A DNA stretch of 64,000 nt from the NCBI GenBank assembly GCA_910576125.1, contig CAJTHM010000014.1, positions 62,001 to 126,000 on the forward strand, written 5' to 3'. Within the stretch, counting starts at the first letter, position 1. Every line of letters starts with the position of its first letter. The position numbers and the translations under genes are program-made. The notes under the pieces are model-generated. The model was not told the DNA's origin. It saw only the letters and a list, made by a program, of their open reading frames with translations, and ran no database searches. The stretch comes from Lachnospiraceae bacterium (lineage in GTDB: Bacteria; Bacillota; Clostridia; Lachnospirales; Lachnospiraceae). Below, piece after piece: positions 11,196-19,296 of the stretch.

Positions 11196-11254
11196 ATTTC
11201 TTAAGGATTTTTAAGAAATCGCTTCATAAAATCCTAAATTCTTTCCTTTATAAT
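11196..11254 (+). promoter_or_regulatory. Inverted repeat and -10 element upstream of the LCP gene
   Basis: ATTTCTTAA at 11196-11204 is repeated in perfect inverted form at 11211-11219 (TTAAGAAAT) with a 6-base gap, giving a symmetric 24-bp site. A consensus -10 box TATAAT lies at 11249-11254, 29 bases further on, without a clear -35. That arrangement suits a regulator binding upstream of or over the -35 region. The gene starts at 11289 behind GAGGAGG. Confidence 0.45.
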
Positions 11255-11288
11255 GAGAAAATGAAATATACATGAGGAGGATTCTTAT

Positions 11289-12377
11289 ATGGCAGCAGGT
11301 GCAAACGGCAAAAGGAGACTGAGCCGGAGCAAGACGAAACTGATTTTGTTCGGCATAGAAATCGTTATTATCCTGATAATGCTGACAGTGTTATATCTGG
11401 TCATGCATAAATCCAGCGACGGGCCAAAGATGGCGGAACTGGATCCCCAGGTGCTGGAGATTCATGAAAATGTGCAGCAGCTCAAGGAGGAGGGCGGCAC
11501 CATGCAGGGCTACCGGAACATCGCCCTGTTCGGTCTGGATGCGGAGAACGACTCCCAGCTGTACAAGAGCAGCCACAGCGACAGCATCATGATTGCCAGT
11601 GTGAATATGGATACCGGGGATATCAGGCTGGTCAGCGTCTACCGCGATACATACCTGAATCTGGGTAATGACGATTACTGGAAGGCTACACAGGCATACT
11701 TTTCCGGCGGCGCGGAGCAGGCGGTGAAGATGCTGAATATGAATCTGGACATGGACATCACGGATTTCGTAGCTGTGGGATATAAGGGTCTGCGCAATGT
11801 GGTGGACGGGTTGGGAGGCATCTATATCAATGTGGAAAACGAAGAGATAGTGCACCATCTCAACAATTACCAGATAGGCATTTCCAATGTGCTGCAGTGC
11901 GACTACACCCCCGTGACGGAACCGGGCTATCAGCTGCTGAACGGAATGCAGGCCACGGCATACTGCAGAATCCGCTATGGCGGAGGGGATGACTACAAGC
12001 GTACCGCCAGGCAGAGGGAAGTCCTGATGGCATTGGAGGAGCAGGCAAAAAAGACGGATCTGGTGACCCTGACCAAGGTATTCAACGACTGTATAGGCGA
12101 CATCTATACCAGCCTTGATTCCGGCGATATCCTGGATCTGCTGGCGGATATCGGGAAGTACAGCATCGTGGAGCAGAATGCCATTCCCCAGGAGGGCATG
12201 CGCACTGTGGGCAATATCGGCGCCAAGGGCAGCTGTATCGTGCCGAAGAGCCTTGAGGACAATGTGGTATGGCTGCATGAATTCCTGTTCGGCGACGAGA
12301 ATTATACTGTCACGGAGAACGTGAAAGAGTACGAGAACAAGATAAAGGCCGACACGGAGGCTTATCTGACTGAGTGA
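11289..12377 (+). CDS. LytR-CpsA-Psr (LCP) family cell-wall glycopolymer transferase
   Basis: Membrane-anchored enzyme that attaches anionic or capsule-like polymers to peptidoglycan. A basic N terminus (KRRLSRSKTK) is followed by one helix at about residues 20-40, and the catalytic domain lies outside. LCP signatures are present: NIALFGLDAE, the D-S-I-M-I-A-S-V segment, RLVSVYRDTY with the conserved Arg residues, VDGLGGI, and LNGMQATAYCRIRY followed by R-x-x-R-Q-R. The 362 residues fit a single LCP domain. It stands alone with an upstream inverted repeat and a downstream palindromic terminator. The particular polymer is unknown. Confidence 0.93.
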   Translation: MAAGANGKRRLSRSKTKLILFGIEIVIILIMLTVLYLVMHKSSDGPKMAELDPQVLEIHENVQQLKEEGGTMQGYRNIALFGLDAENDSQLYKSSHSDSIMIASVNMDTGDIRLVSVYRDTYLNLGNDDYWKATQAYFSGGAEQAVKMLNMNLDMDITDFVAVGYKGLRNVVDGLGGIYINVENEEIVHHLNNYQIGISNVLQCDYTPVTEPGYQLLNGMQATAYCRIRYGGGDDYKRTARQREVLMALEEQAKKTDLVTLTKVFNDCIGDIYTSLDSGDILDLLADIGKYSIVEQNAIPQEGMRTVGNIGAKGSCIVPKSLEDNVVWLHEFLFGDENYTVTENVKEYENKIKADTEAYLTE

Positions 12378-12413
12378 CAAGAAAAGGAGCGCCGCGGCGC
12401 TCCTTTTCTTGTC
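12376..12413. terminator. Perfect 38-bp palindromic terminator
   Basis: Bases 12376-12394 and 12395-12413 are exact reverse complements with no loop bases. The core is AGCGCCGCGGCGCT, flanked by an A-run on one side and TTTTCTTGTC on the other. In RNA a few central pairs would open to form the loop. The symmetric A and T tracts make it able to stop transcription from both sides. It begins inside the LCP stop codon. Confidence 0.8.
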
Positions 12414-12478
12414 AATGGGGAGAACCTCTGGTAAAATAAGGATGAAGAAACAGAGGGAAAGAAGAGGAGGTGAGGAGG

Positions 12479-12652
12479 ATGCTGCCCACAGACCCGGTCA
12501 TGCTGCTCAGCTTCGTGAATACGAAACTGAGGGATTTCTATGACAGCCTGGACGCCCTGTGCGGGGATCTGGACGCGGACAGGCAGGAAATCATGGACAG
12601 GCTGCAGAAGATCGGTTATTTTTACGATGAAGAAAGAAACCAGTTTGTGTAA
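12479..12652 (+). CDS. DUF4250 domain-containing small protein
   Basis: A 57-residue acidic protein that I match to DUF4250 from its conserved opening LPTDPVMLLSFVNTKLRD and its ending YFYDEERNQF. The family is widespread in Clostridia and has no known function. The ATG at 12479 is right behind a purine-rich ribosome site (GAGGAGGTGAGGAGG); an in-frame GTG nine bases earlier is a less likely start. It is predicted helical and soluble with no membrane segment. It sits between the LCP gene and pfp, with its own short intergenic region on both sides. Confidence 0.8.
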   Translation: MLPTDPVMLLSFVNTKLRDFYDSLDALCGDLDADRQEIMDRLQKIGYFYDEERNQFV

Positions 12653-12659
12653 TTTCCTG

Positions 12660-12729
12660 TTGTAATTTTCCTTTTTTTTTGATATGATTTAACAGGTGAA
12701 TAATACGGTTACATGTCGGAAAATCCGAC
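12660..12729 (+). promoter_or_regulatory. pfp promoter and 5'-UTR hairpin
   Basis: TTGTAA at 12660-12665, a 17-base spacer and TATGAT at 12683-12688 make a good sigma-A promoter. Downstream in the leader, GTCGGA (12715-12720) and TCCGAC (12724-12729) form a 6-bp stem with an AAA loop, ending 15 bases before the ribosome site TTGGAGG. Confidence 0.55.
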
Positions 12730-12759
12730 TTGCAAAAATTTTATTTGGAGGATTTAAAA

Positions 12760-14001
12760 ATGGCAAAAAAACGTAACATTATCGTAGGTCAGTCAGGCGG
12801 CCCTACTGCTGTCATCAACTCCAGCCTTGCAGGCGTCTACAAGACGGCCAAGGAAAGAGGCTTCCACAAGGTATATGGAATGCTTCACGGCGTGCAGGGC
12901 TTTCTGGACGAGCAGTATGTGGATCTGTCCACTCAGATTCATTCCGATATCGATATCGAGCTGCTGAAGAGGACTCCGTCGGCTTTCCTGGGCTCCTGCC
13001 GGTATAAGCTGCCGGAGATTCATGAGAACCCGGAGATTTACGAGAAACTGTTCGAAATCATGGACAAGCTGCAGATTGAGGCCTTTATCTACATCGGCGG
13101 CAACGACTCCATGGATACCATCAAGAAGCTGTCCGACTATGCGATTCTCAAGGGACATTCCCAGAAGTTCCTGGGCGTGCCCAAGACCATCGACAATGAT
13201 CTGGCTCTTACCGACCATACCCCCGGTTTCGGAAGCGCCGCCAAGTACATCGCCGCTTCCACAAAGGAAGTCATCCGCGATGCCCTGGGCCTGAACTACA
13301 AGAAAGATTCCATCACCATCATCGAGGTCATGGGACGTAACGCAGGGTGGCTCACCGGCGCTACCGCTCTGGCCAAGACAGAGGAGTGCGAGGGCCCGGA
13401 TGCCATCTATCTTCCCGAGGCCGTGTTCGATATCGATAAATTCCTGAAGAATACCAAGGAGCTTCTGAAGAAGAAGAACTCAGTGGTCATCGCCGTATCC
13501 GAGGGCATCAAGGTGGAAGACGGCAGATATGTATGCGAGCTGGGCGGCGGCGCGGAATATGTGGACGCTTTCGGCCATAAGCAGCTCCAGGGAACGGCCG
13601 CTTATCTGGCGGGCTTCCTGGGCGCGGAGATTGGCTGCAAGACCCGCAGCATCGAGTTCTCCACCCTTCAGAGGAGCGCTTCCCATATGGCGTCCCGCGT
13701 GGACGTGGACGAGGCGTTCATGGTAGGCGGTGCGGCTGTAAAGGCGGCTGACGAGGGCGATACCGGCAAGATGGTGGTCATCGACCGCGTCTCCGACGAT
13801 CCTTACCAGAGCGCGGCAGGCATCTATGACGTGCACAGAATCGCCAACCACGAGAAGCTGGTTCCCCGCAACTGGATGAACAGGGACGGCAACTACGTGA
13901 CCCAGGAGTTCATCGATTACATCGAGCCCCTGATCCATGGCGATTACCAGCCGTTCATGGTCAATGGTCTGCCTCAGCATCTGGTGCTCAGGAAAAAGTA
14001 G
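12760..14001 (+). CDS. pfp: 6-phosphofructokinase, probably PPi-dependent
   Basis: Glycolytic enzyme converting fructose 6-phosphate to fructose 1,6-bisphosphate. The sequence reads IGGNDSMDT at residues 113-120, placing Asp where ATP-dependent enzymes have the Gly of GGDGS, and PKTIDND at 141-147, where the Lys is typical of pyrophosphate-using enzymes. Both indicate PPi as phosphoryl donor, which makes the step reversible and saves ATP. The length (413 residues) fits the long PPi group. I chose the ATG at 12760 (TTGGAGG upstream, MAKKRN start) over the TTG at 12730. It is monocistronic, with its own promoter and terminator. ATP use cannot be excluded without assay. Confidence 0.93.
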   Translation: MAKKRNIIVGQSGGPTAVINSSLAGVYKTAKERGFHKVYGMLHGVQGFLDEQYVDLSTQIHSDIDIELLKRTPSAFLGSCRYKLPEIHENPEIYEKLFEIMDKLQIEAFIYIGGNDSMDTIKKLSDYAILKGHSQKFLGVPKTIDNDLALTDHTPGFGSAAKYIAASTKEVIRDALGLNYKKDSITIIEVMGRNAGWLTGATALAKTEECEGPDAIYLPEAVFDIDKFLKNTKELLKKKNSVVIAVSEGIKVEDGRYVCELGGGAEYVDAFGHKQLQGTAAYLAGFLGAEIGCKTRSIEFSTLQRSASHMASRVDVDEAFMVGGAAVKAADEGDTGKMVVIDRVSDDPYQSAAGIYDVHRIANHEKLVPRNWMNRDGNYVTQEFIDYIEPLIHGDYQPFMVNGLPQHLVLRKK

Positions 14002-14030
14002 ATTCATATTACAGGAATTTGATAAAGAAA

Positions 14031-14060
14031 GCACCCGCTGGGATTGGCGGGTGCCTTTTT
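14031..14060 (+). terminator. pfp terminator
   Basis: GCACCCGC at 14031-14038 pairs with GCGGGTGC at 14047-14054 around an 8-base loop, followed by CTTTTT. A classic intrinsic terminator 30 bases after the pfp stop. Confidence 0.85.
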
Positions 14061-14097
14061 GTAAATGGCTTTCGTTATGGACAGGAGGAAAGTTGCC

Positions 14098-15696
14098 ATG
14101 GAAATGTCAACGGAGAAAACAGAGGAGAAAAGATGGCGGAATATGCCCGGGCAGCCCTGGGCGGGATTTGCGTCTTTCATCAGGACGCATTTCGTTCTGG
14201 CAGCGGGGATGGCTGCTTTTCTGGCATTGGTCTATGGGGAACAGGCCTTTTCCAATTATTTTTATATTGACAAGGAAGTCTTCGTGAACAATCCGGGCAC
14301 TTTTTATAATTGGGGTGAGACAGGACGGTTCGGGCTGGTTCTGATGAACCGGATTCTGGGGATGAACTGGTACAATCCCTATCTGGGAGGGATGCTGTTT
14401 TTGGCCGGTCTGTGGCTTGCGGCTATGGCGGCGGGATACCTGTTCCATTTTGTGGAGCGAAAGCTGACGGCTTCCTTTCTGGCGCCGTTCATGCTGCTGT
14501 TTGCGGTATATCCCACCTATGCGGAGTTGTTCGCCTTTCAGTTCGTGGCCTATGAAATCGTGCTGGCCATGGTGCTTCTGCTGGTGTCGGACTGGTACCT
14601 GGTGCGGGCGGTGCGGGAAAGGAACAGGGTGTCATTTCTTATGTCCATTCCCTTTGCGGTCATCGCTTTCGGGTCATACCAGAGTCTCGTTCCCTTGCAG
14701 CTGTGCCTTTATCTGGGCATTTTCCTGCTGTACATATATGCGCAGAAAGGAGAAAGAAAGGCTGTTTTTTCGTTTATCTGCCATAGCGCGGTTCATTTTA
14801 TAGCTGCCCTGGGGATTTATGAACTGATTGCAAAGATTTTCTTTTCAGGGAGCAATTATCTTGATACTCAGGTTTTATGGCGGACAGAGGACTGGAGGAC
14901 TTGTCTTCTCTATATCGTGAGGAATATACTGCATGTGGTAACGGCAAGAGGGGCTTTTTTTACGATTGCCTATGACTTATGCTGCGGGATAGGGCTCGTG
15001 GCGCTGGTGATTCTGGCAATCAGGTATCGCCGGAAAGCTGCCTGGTATGGGCTGGGGCTGCTGGGAGTGGCTCTTTCCCCGTTTTACCTTTCATTTGTGA
15101 CAGGGGCGATTCCGGCCAATCGGACGCAGATAGTGCTTCCTATGGCGAACGGTGTGCTGTGGCTGTTCGGGAGCCTGGTCATATCTGAGGAGCTGAAATC
15201 CCATTGGAAAAAGGCAGGGAGAGGACTGCTGGTGACTGCCGGCTGCTGCATGATCTATCTCAATCTCATGCCTGTCATGAGGATATTCTACACCAGGGAT
15301 GTGGTTGGGAAAGCGGATGAGGCGATAGCGGCGATGATAGTGGACGAACTGAACGATATTCCGTCTATTGTCAGTGAGGAGAAAGGGGTCATCTTCATCG
15401 GGCGCAGGCCGGCGCAGCTTAACAATGCCTGTTATACCTTGGAGGAATGCTGGACTTACGTCATCATGTCTGCGTTTGAGCTGGACTATGATTTTGAACC
15501 ATATTATTATCATAGTTCCCGGCGGATTCTGGGCTTCCTTGAGACCTTGGGCATCCGGCATCTTTCGCTGCTGGACGCGGAGCTGCTGCCTGCTGCTTAT
15601 GAGGACAGTGAGGACATGCCTGTGTGGCCTCTGGAGGGATCGGTCAGGGAGTTTGACGATTATGTGATTGTCAAGCTGGGAGAGAATGAATTCTGA
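14098..15696 (+). CDS. GtrII-type glucosyltransferase domain membrane protein
   Basis: Polytopic membrane protein of 532 residues with about nine to eleven hydrophobic helices between residues 35 and 400, then a soluble C-terminal part. Its composition and the opening FLALVYGEQAFSNYFYIDKE resemble the glucosyl transferase GtrII family (PF14264), which moves glucose from a lipid carrier to cell-surface polymers. Features seen: an acidic and aromatic first extracellular loop (FYNWGETGRFGL, NWYNPYLGG) and many Trp/Tyr residues near membrane borders. AGGAGG at 14083-14088 supports the ATG at 14098 rather than 14065. Upstream is the pfp terminator and downstream a polysaccharide deacetylase, so a role in decorating a surface glycan is reasonable but inferred. 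Confidence 0.7.
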   Translation: MEMSTEKTEEKRWRNMPGQPWAGFASFIRTHFVLAAGMAAFLALVYGEQAFSNYFYIDKEVFVNNPGTFYNWGETGRFGLVLMNRILGMNWYNPYLGGMLFLAGLWLAAMAAGYLFHFVERKLTASFLAPFMLLFAVYPTYAELFAFQFVAYEIVLAMVLLLVSDWYLVRAVRERNRVSFLMSIPFAVIAFGSYQSLVPLQLCLYLGIFLLYIYAQKGERKAVFSFICHSAVHFIAALGIYELIAKIFFSGSNYLDTQVLWRTEDWRTCLLYIVRNILHVVTARGAFFTIAYDLCCGIGLVALVILAIRYRRKAAWYGLGLLGVALSPFYLSFVTGAIPANRTQIVLPMANGVLWLFGSLVISEELKSHWKKAGRGLLVTAGCCMIYLNLMPVMRIFYTRDVVGKADEAIAAMIVDELNDIPSIVSEEKGVIFIGRRPAQLNNACYTLEECWTYVIMSAFELDYDFEPYYYHSSRRILGFLETLGIRHLSLLDAELLPAAYEDSEDMPVWPLEGSVREFDDYVIVKLGENEF

Positions 15697-15816
15697 CGGA
15701 TGAGGACTGAGTCGGCTTTTCGCCGGCAAGGAGGTTTCGGACGAAAGGGTCTGTGAATGGAAATGCTTCGAAGCGCATATACTGCACTAAGGAAATGACG
15801 GGGACCAGGATTTGAT

Positions 15817-16518
15817 ATGAAGAAAATGACGACGGCAATCCTACTATTAGATTTGATGGCGGGATTGCTTTTTTTAGGTTTATACGGGATGCGCAGCGGG
15901 GCGGTGGTGACGGACAGCGGCATTGTGCGGATAGGGGAGGAGGAACAGCTGGAGGAGGCGGACGTGAAGAAGATTGCGATTACCTTTGACGACGGCCCGC
16001 ACCCCTGCTATACGGAGCAGCTGTTGGACGGATTGAAAGAGCGTGGAGTGGTAGCTACGTTTTTCGTAACGGGGGAGCATGCGGAATTACATCCGGATAT
16101 TATCGAGAAAATGTTTGAAGAGGGGCATTTAATTGGAAATCATACATACAGTCATATCCAGCTGACCAAGAGCAACCGGGAGAAATTCAAAGAAGAACTA
16201 ATCAAGACCAATGAAGTATTGAAGGAAATCACCGGGGAGGAAGTACAGTATGTGCGGCCTCCCTATGGTTCCTGGGATAAAAGCTTTGAGAAGGAGCTGA
16301 ATATGTTCCCGGTGCTCTGGACCGTGGATCCGCTGGACTGGAGTTCCCGGAACGTGGGGCGGATTACAGAGAAAATCGTCAGCAAGACCGGGGAGAACGA
16401 CATTATTTTGATGCATGATTATTATGATACTTCCGTGACTGCGGCGCTGAAGGCTATTGACGAGTTGCTGGAGGAGGGTTATACCTTTGTGACGGTGGAG
16501 GAGATTTTGTTTGACTGA
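15817..16518 (+). CDS. Polysaccharide deacetylase (NodB/CE4 family)
   Basis: Membrane-anchored or secreted deacetylase acting on N-acetylglucosamine-containing glycans such as peptidoglycan. An N-terminal hydrophobic segment (about residues 6-22) serves as signal anchor. The CE4 domain shows motif 1 TFDDGPHP (catalytic base Asp and metal Asp), motif 2 GNHTYSH (two metal His), motif 3 RPPYGSWD, and the later WTVDPLDW and IILMHD motifs, so all active-site elements are intact. The 233-residue length is that of a minimal NodB domain. The ribosome site is weak (CCAGGA). It lies 120 bases after the GtrII-like gene in the same direction and may share its transcript. Confidence 0.92.
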   Translation: MKKMTTAILLLDLMAGLLFLGLYGMRSGAVVTDSGIVRIGEEEQLEEADVKKIAITFDDGPHPCYTEQLLDGLKERGVVATFFVTGEHAELHPDIIEKMFEEGHLIGNHTYSHIQLTKSNREKFKEELIKTNEVLKEITGEEVQYVRPPYGSWDKSFEKELNMFPVLWTVDPLDWSSRNVGRITEKIVSKTGENDIILMHDYYDTSVTAALKAIDELLEEGYTFVTVEEILFD

Positions 16519-16554
16519 CCGGCGGGGGGATGAGGACATCATTCACAGTATTTT

Positions 16555-16746
16555 GTGAGAAGTGCACGGATTGCGGGGAAACTGATAAAAAGCAGGGACA
16601 GCGTTTATGAATATGACGGATGCGGGAAAAGCTATGAGAAGATTACTCAGATACGGAACCGGAAAGTAGCGGATGGACTGATTGTCGCCGGGGCCACAGG
16701 GACCAATGTGAACGATGTGGCGGTCCTGGTCATAAAGAGACAGTGA
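16555..16746 (+). pseudogene. C-terminal remnant of a MOFRL-type glycerate 2-kinase
   Basis: The last 30 residues (DGLIVAGATGTNVNDVAV and on to the stop) match the C-terminal signature G-P/A-T-G-T-N-V-N-D of MOFRL glycerate kinase/hydroxypyruvate reductase-like proteins, which are normally over 400 residues. Only about 50-60 residues remain, preceded by unrelated sequence and without a ribosome site. I read this as the surviving 3' end of a deleted gene. The assignment rests on the one motif. Confidence 0.5.
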
Positions 16747-16801
16747 GTATGTGAGACGTTACCAAGAAACAGAGAAATGAGAGAGCATGCCAGAAAAATG
16801 G

Positions 16802-16830
16802 GTGACAACCAGGGAGTAGTATGTTATACT
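16802..16830 (+). promoter_or_regulatory. Promoter of the NCS2 permease gene
   Basis: GTGACA at 16802-16807, a 17-base spacer and TATACT at 16825-16830 each match the consensus at five of six positions. The leader would be about 90 nt. I looked for the purine riboswitch core here and did not find it. Confidence 0.6.
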
Positions 16831-16924
16831 GTGAAGCTGTATAAGAGACAGGGGTATAATCAATAGAAAAAGGATTTGCTCCTGTGCGAGAGTAAAAAAG
16901 TTTGACAAAAGAGAGGATGAAAGT

Positions 16925-18328
16925 ATGAAAAACAATTTGCAACTTTCAGAGGCTGCTTTCCAGCTGGACGGAAAGATGCCGCTGCGTCAGGCGATTCCCC
17001 TGGGGCTGCAGCATGTGCTTGCCATGTTCGTGGGCAATCTGACGCCGCTGCTCATCATTACCGGAGCCTGCGGCATTGCCAGCGGCGAATTCGCAAGCCT
17101 TCAGCTGAGCCTTTTGCAGAACGCCATGCTGATAGCAGGTATCGTCACGCTGGTACAGCTTTTCGCAGTCGGCCCTATCGGCGGCAAGGTCCCCATCATC
17201 ATGGGCACTTCTTCCGGCTTCATCGGCGTGTTCAACAGCGTGGCCGCCACCATGGGAGGCGGCGTCATTGCCTATGGCGCCATTATGGGGGCCTCTATTA
17301 TAGGTGGTCTGTTTGAGACGATTCTGGGATTTTTCCTGAAACCCCTGCGCAGGTTCTTCCCCGCGGTGGTCACCGGCACGGTGGTGCTGTCCATTGGCCT
17401 GAGCCTGATCTCCGTGGGCATCAATTCTTTCGGCGGCGGGAACAATGCCGCTGACTTCGGCTCTGTGGAAAACCTGTGCCTGGCGATTTTCGTGCTGGTG
17501 ATGATACTGGTGTTCAAGCATGGCACGACAGGATTCTTAAGCTCTTCTTCCATTCTGCTGGGCATCATCTGCGGCTATGCTGCAGCCGTTGTCATGGGCT
17601 TCGTGCTGCCCGTTACCGGCGTCACGGCGGAGGGCGTGGAATATACCAGGGCATGGGTGCTGAACTGGCAGAAAGTGGCCGATGCGGCCTGGTTTGAGAT
17701 TCCCAGACTGATGCCTGTGAAACCTGTGTTCGATATGCGGGCCATCATCCCGGTTCTGATTATGTTCATTGTCACCGCAGTGGAGACAGTGGGAGATATC
17801 TCCGGCGTCATGGAGGGCGGCTTAGGCCGGGAAGCTACGGACAGGGAGCTGTCCGGCGGCGTCACCTGTGACGGCCTGGGTTCCGGCTTTGCGGCGCTGT
17901 TCGGCGTGCTGCCCAATACCTCTTTCAGCCAGAACGTGGGTCTGGTGGCCATGACCAGGGTGGTGAACCGATTCGCCCTGGCAACCGGCGCTGTTTTCCT
18001 GATTCTGTGCGGTCTTTGTCCCAAGCTGGGAGCTCTGGTGTCCATCATGCCCCAGTCCGTTCTGGGCGGCGCTGCGGTGATGATGTTCTCCTCCATCGTA
18101 ATCAGCGGTATTCAGCTGATTACCAAGGAGCCCCTTACTCCCAGGAATCTGTCCATTGTGGCGGTGGCGCTGGGCGTGGGCTACGGCATGGGCGCGAACA
18201 CGAGCATTCTGGCACATACGCCCCAGACCGTTCAGCTGATTTTCGGCGGCTCCGGTATTGTACCTGCCGCCATGGTGGCGATTCTGCTGAATATCCTGTT
18301 GCCTAAGGATAAGAAAGAAGCGAAGTAG
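16925..18328 (+). CDS. NCS2 family nucleobase (xanthine/uric acid-type) permease
   Basis: Proton-coupled importer of purine bases with 467 residues and about 14 hydrophobic helices. NCS2 hallmarks are present: the early LGLQHVLAMF segment, the FETILGF helix, and the substrate-site helix reading ETVGDISGVMEGG with conserved Glu. SQNVGLVAMTRVVNR corresponds to the Q/E-N-x-G-x-x-x-x-T motif of the nucleobase-ascorbate transporter group. These favour the xanthine/urate branch over uracil. The gene ends two bases before the convergent molybdenum-module gene. A purine import role fits the molybdenum hydroxylase nearby. Confidence 0.92.
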   Translation: MKNNLQLSEAAFQLDGKMPLRQAIPLGLQHVLAMFVGNLTPLLIITGACGIASGEFASLQLSLLQNAMLIAGIVTLVQLFAVGPIGGKVPIIMGTSSGFIGVFNSVAATMGGGVIAYGAIMGASIIGGLFETILGFFLKPLRRFFPAVVTGTVVLSIGLSLISVGINSFGGGNNAADFGSVENLCLAIFVLVMILVFKHGTTGFLSSSSILLGIICGYAAAVVMGFVLPVTGVTAEGVEYTRAWVLNWQKVADAAWFEIPRLMPVKPVFDMRAIIPVLIMFIVTAVETVGDISGVMEGGLGREATDRELSGGVTCDGLGSGFAALFGVLPNTSFSQNVGLVAMTRVVNRFALATGAVFLILCGLCPKLGALVSIMPQSVLGGAAVMMFSSIVISGIQLITKEPLTPRNLSIVAVALGVGYGMGANTSILAHTPQTVQLIFGGSGIVPAAMVAILLNILLPKDKKEAK

Positions 18329-18330
18329 CT

Positions 18331-19296
18331 TTATTGTGCAGGCAGGGATTGCTCCGCCAAAAATGTCAAATCTTCCGGCGTGTCGATATCCATAAGTTCA
18401 TATTTGTCCCGGACAGGTGTCGTGTGCACCTGTCCGGGATATTTTTTCAGCACAAAGCCGCCGCCCTTTCCCTCAGGGAGCGTCAGAAGTTCCGGAAAAG
18501 CCCATGCCGGGAACAGCACAGGGGAACCGACGGCATCTTCAAAGGCGGTGCGCCAGATCCCCTCTTTTTCATGGAAAGCGCTCAGGGCGAGGGAAGCCAC
18601 GGTGTCCCATCGCAGCAGCGGCTGGTCTCCGGGGCAGAACATGCAGCTGTCGATGTCCGGGAGGATGGCCTGGAGCCCCAGGCGGACAGTATCGCTGCGG
18701 TAGGGCAGGTCATGGAAAATCACATCGATATTCTGTCTGCGGCACAGTTCCCTGACTGCCGCATGTCTTGTGACTACGATGCGTAGTCTGAAAATGCTTT
18801 CCGTGGCATCCAGAGTCCATTGCAGTAAGGGCTTTCCCCGAAAATCGGCCATCAGCTTATTATCGCCGAAACGTCTGCCCAGGCCGGAAGCCATGATGAC
18901 ACAGCCCGGGTTCCCAAAGGGGGAATCCAAATCTACCAGAAAAACATCGTCACGGCGGCATAGTTCCTCTAAAAAAGGCAGCGTTTGCGTTCGGACTACG
19001 GCGATGAGACGCTTTTTTTCCATCAGACGCAGAATCTCATCGCAGTATTCCGGGCATACGGTTTCCGGATATCCGATTTCGTCAATGGAAATCCATTCGC
19101 TGTCCGTTTCCGCACACTGCCGCGGGGAAGCGGCTCCAAGGAGGCGGAATCCGGCGGGAGAGAGCCGGGACAGCAGCGTGGTCTTACCGCTTTTCCTGGC
19201 TCCTGTGAGAATCAAGTGACGTTTACGGCTGTTCCGGAAAGAATTCCAGATACAGTCTGCGGTTAGCCTGTATGCAGGCGTCTCGGTAGGACTCAT
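18331..19296 (-). CDS. P-loop NTPase fused to MobA/MocA-like nucleotidyltransferase
   Basis: Two-domain protein. Residues about 25-135 hold a P-loop (LTGARKSGKTTLL) and ADDH-like acidic patches like a small nucleoside-triphosphatase. Residues about 138-315 form an NTP-transferase domain with IMASGLGRRFGDNKLMADFRGKPLL, the G-x-G-x-R-F-x(3)-K signature of MobA/MocA enzymes that attach CMP or GMP to molybdopterin. In a MobA-like domain the acidic metal site FCPGDQPLL is also expected and present. It overlaps the ModE-like gene by 74 bases at its 5' end, so translation is probably coupled. Its place beside a molybdenum hydroxylase supports a role in maturing the cofactor (cytidylyl or guanylyl transfer). 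The NTPase part could be a chaperone or insertion helper; that is inference. Confidence 0.8.
   Translation of the reverse strand: MSPTETPAYRLTADCIWNSFRNSRKRHLILTGARKSGKTTLLSRLSPAGFRLLGAASPRQCAETDSEWISIDEIGYPETVCPEYCDEILRLMEKKRLIAVVRTQTLPFLEELCRRDDVFLVDLDSPFGNPGCVIMASGLGRRFGDNKLMADFRGKPLLQWTLDATESIFRLRIVVTRHAAVRELCRRQNIDVIFHDLPYRSDTVRLGLQAILPDIDSCMFCPGDQPLLRWDTVASLALSAFHEKEGIWRTAFEDAVGSPVLFPAWAFPELLTLPEGKGGGFVLKKYPGQVHTTPVRDKYELMDIDTPEDLTFLAEQSLPAQ

Noticed and set aside
16747..16924. Purine riboswitch before the NCS2 permease.
   Set aside because: The conserved loop-loop and junction sequences of the purine aptamer are not present; only a promoter is visible.
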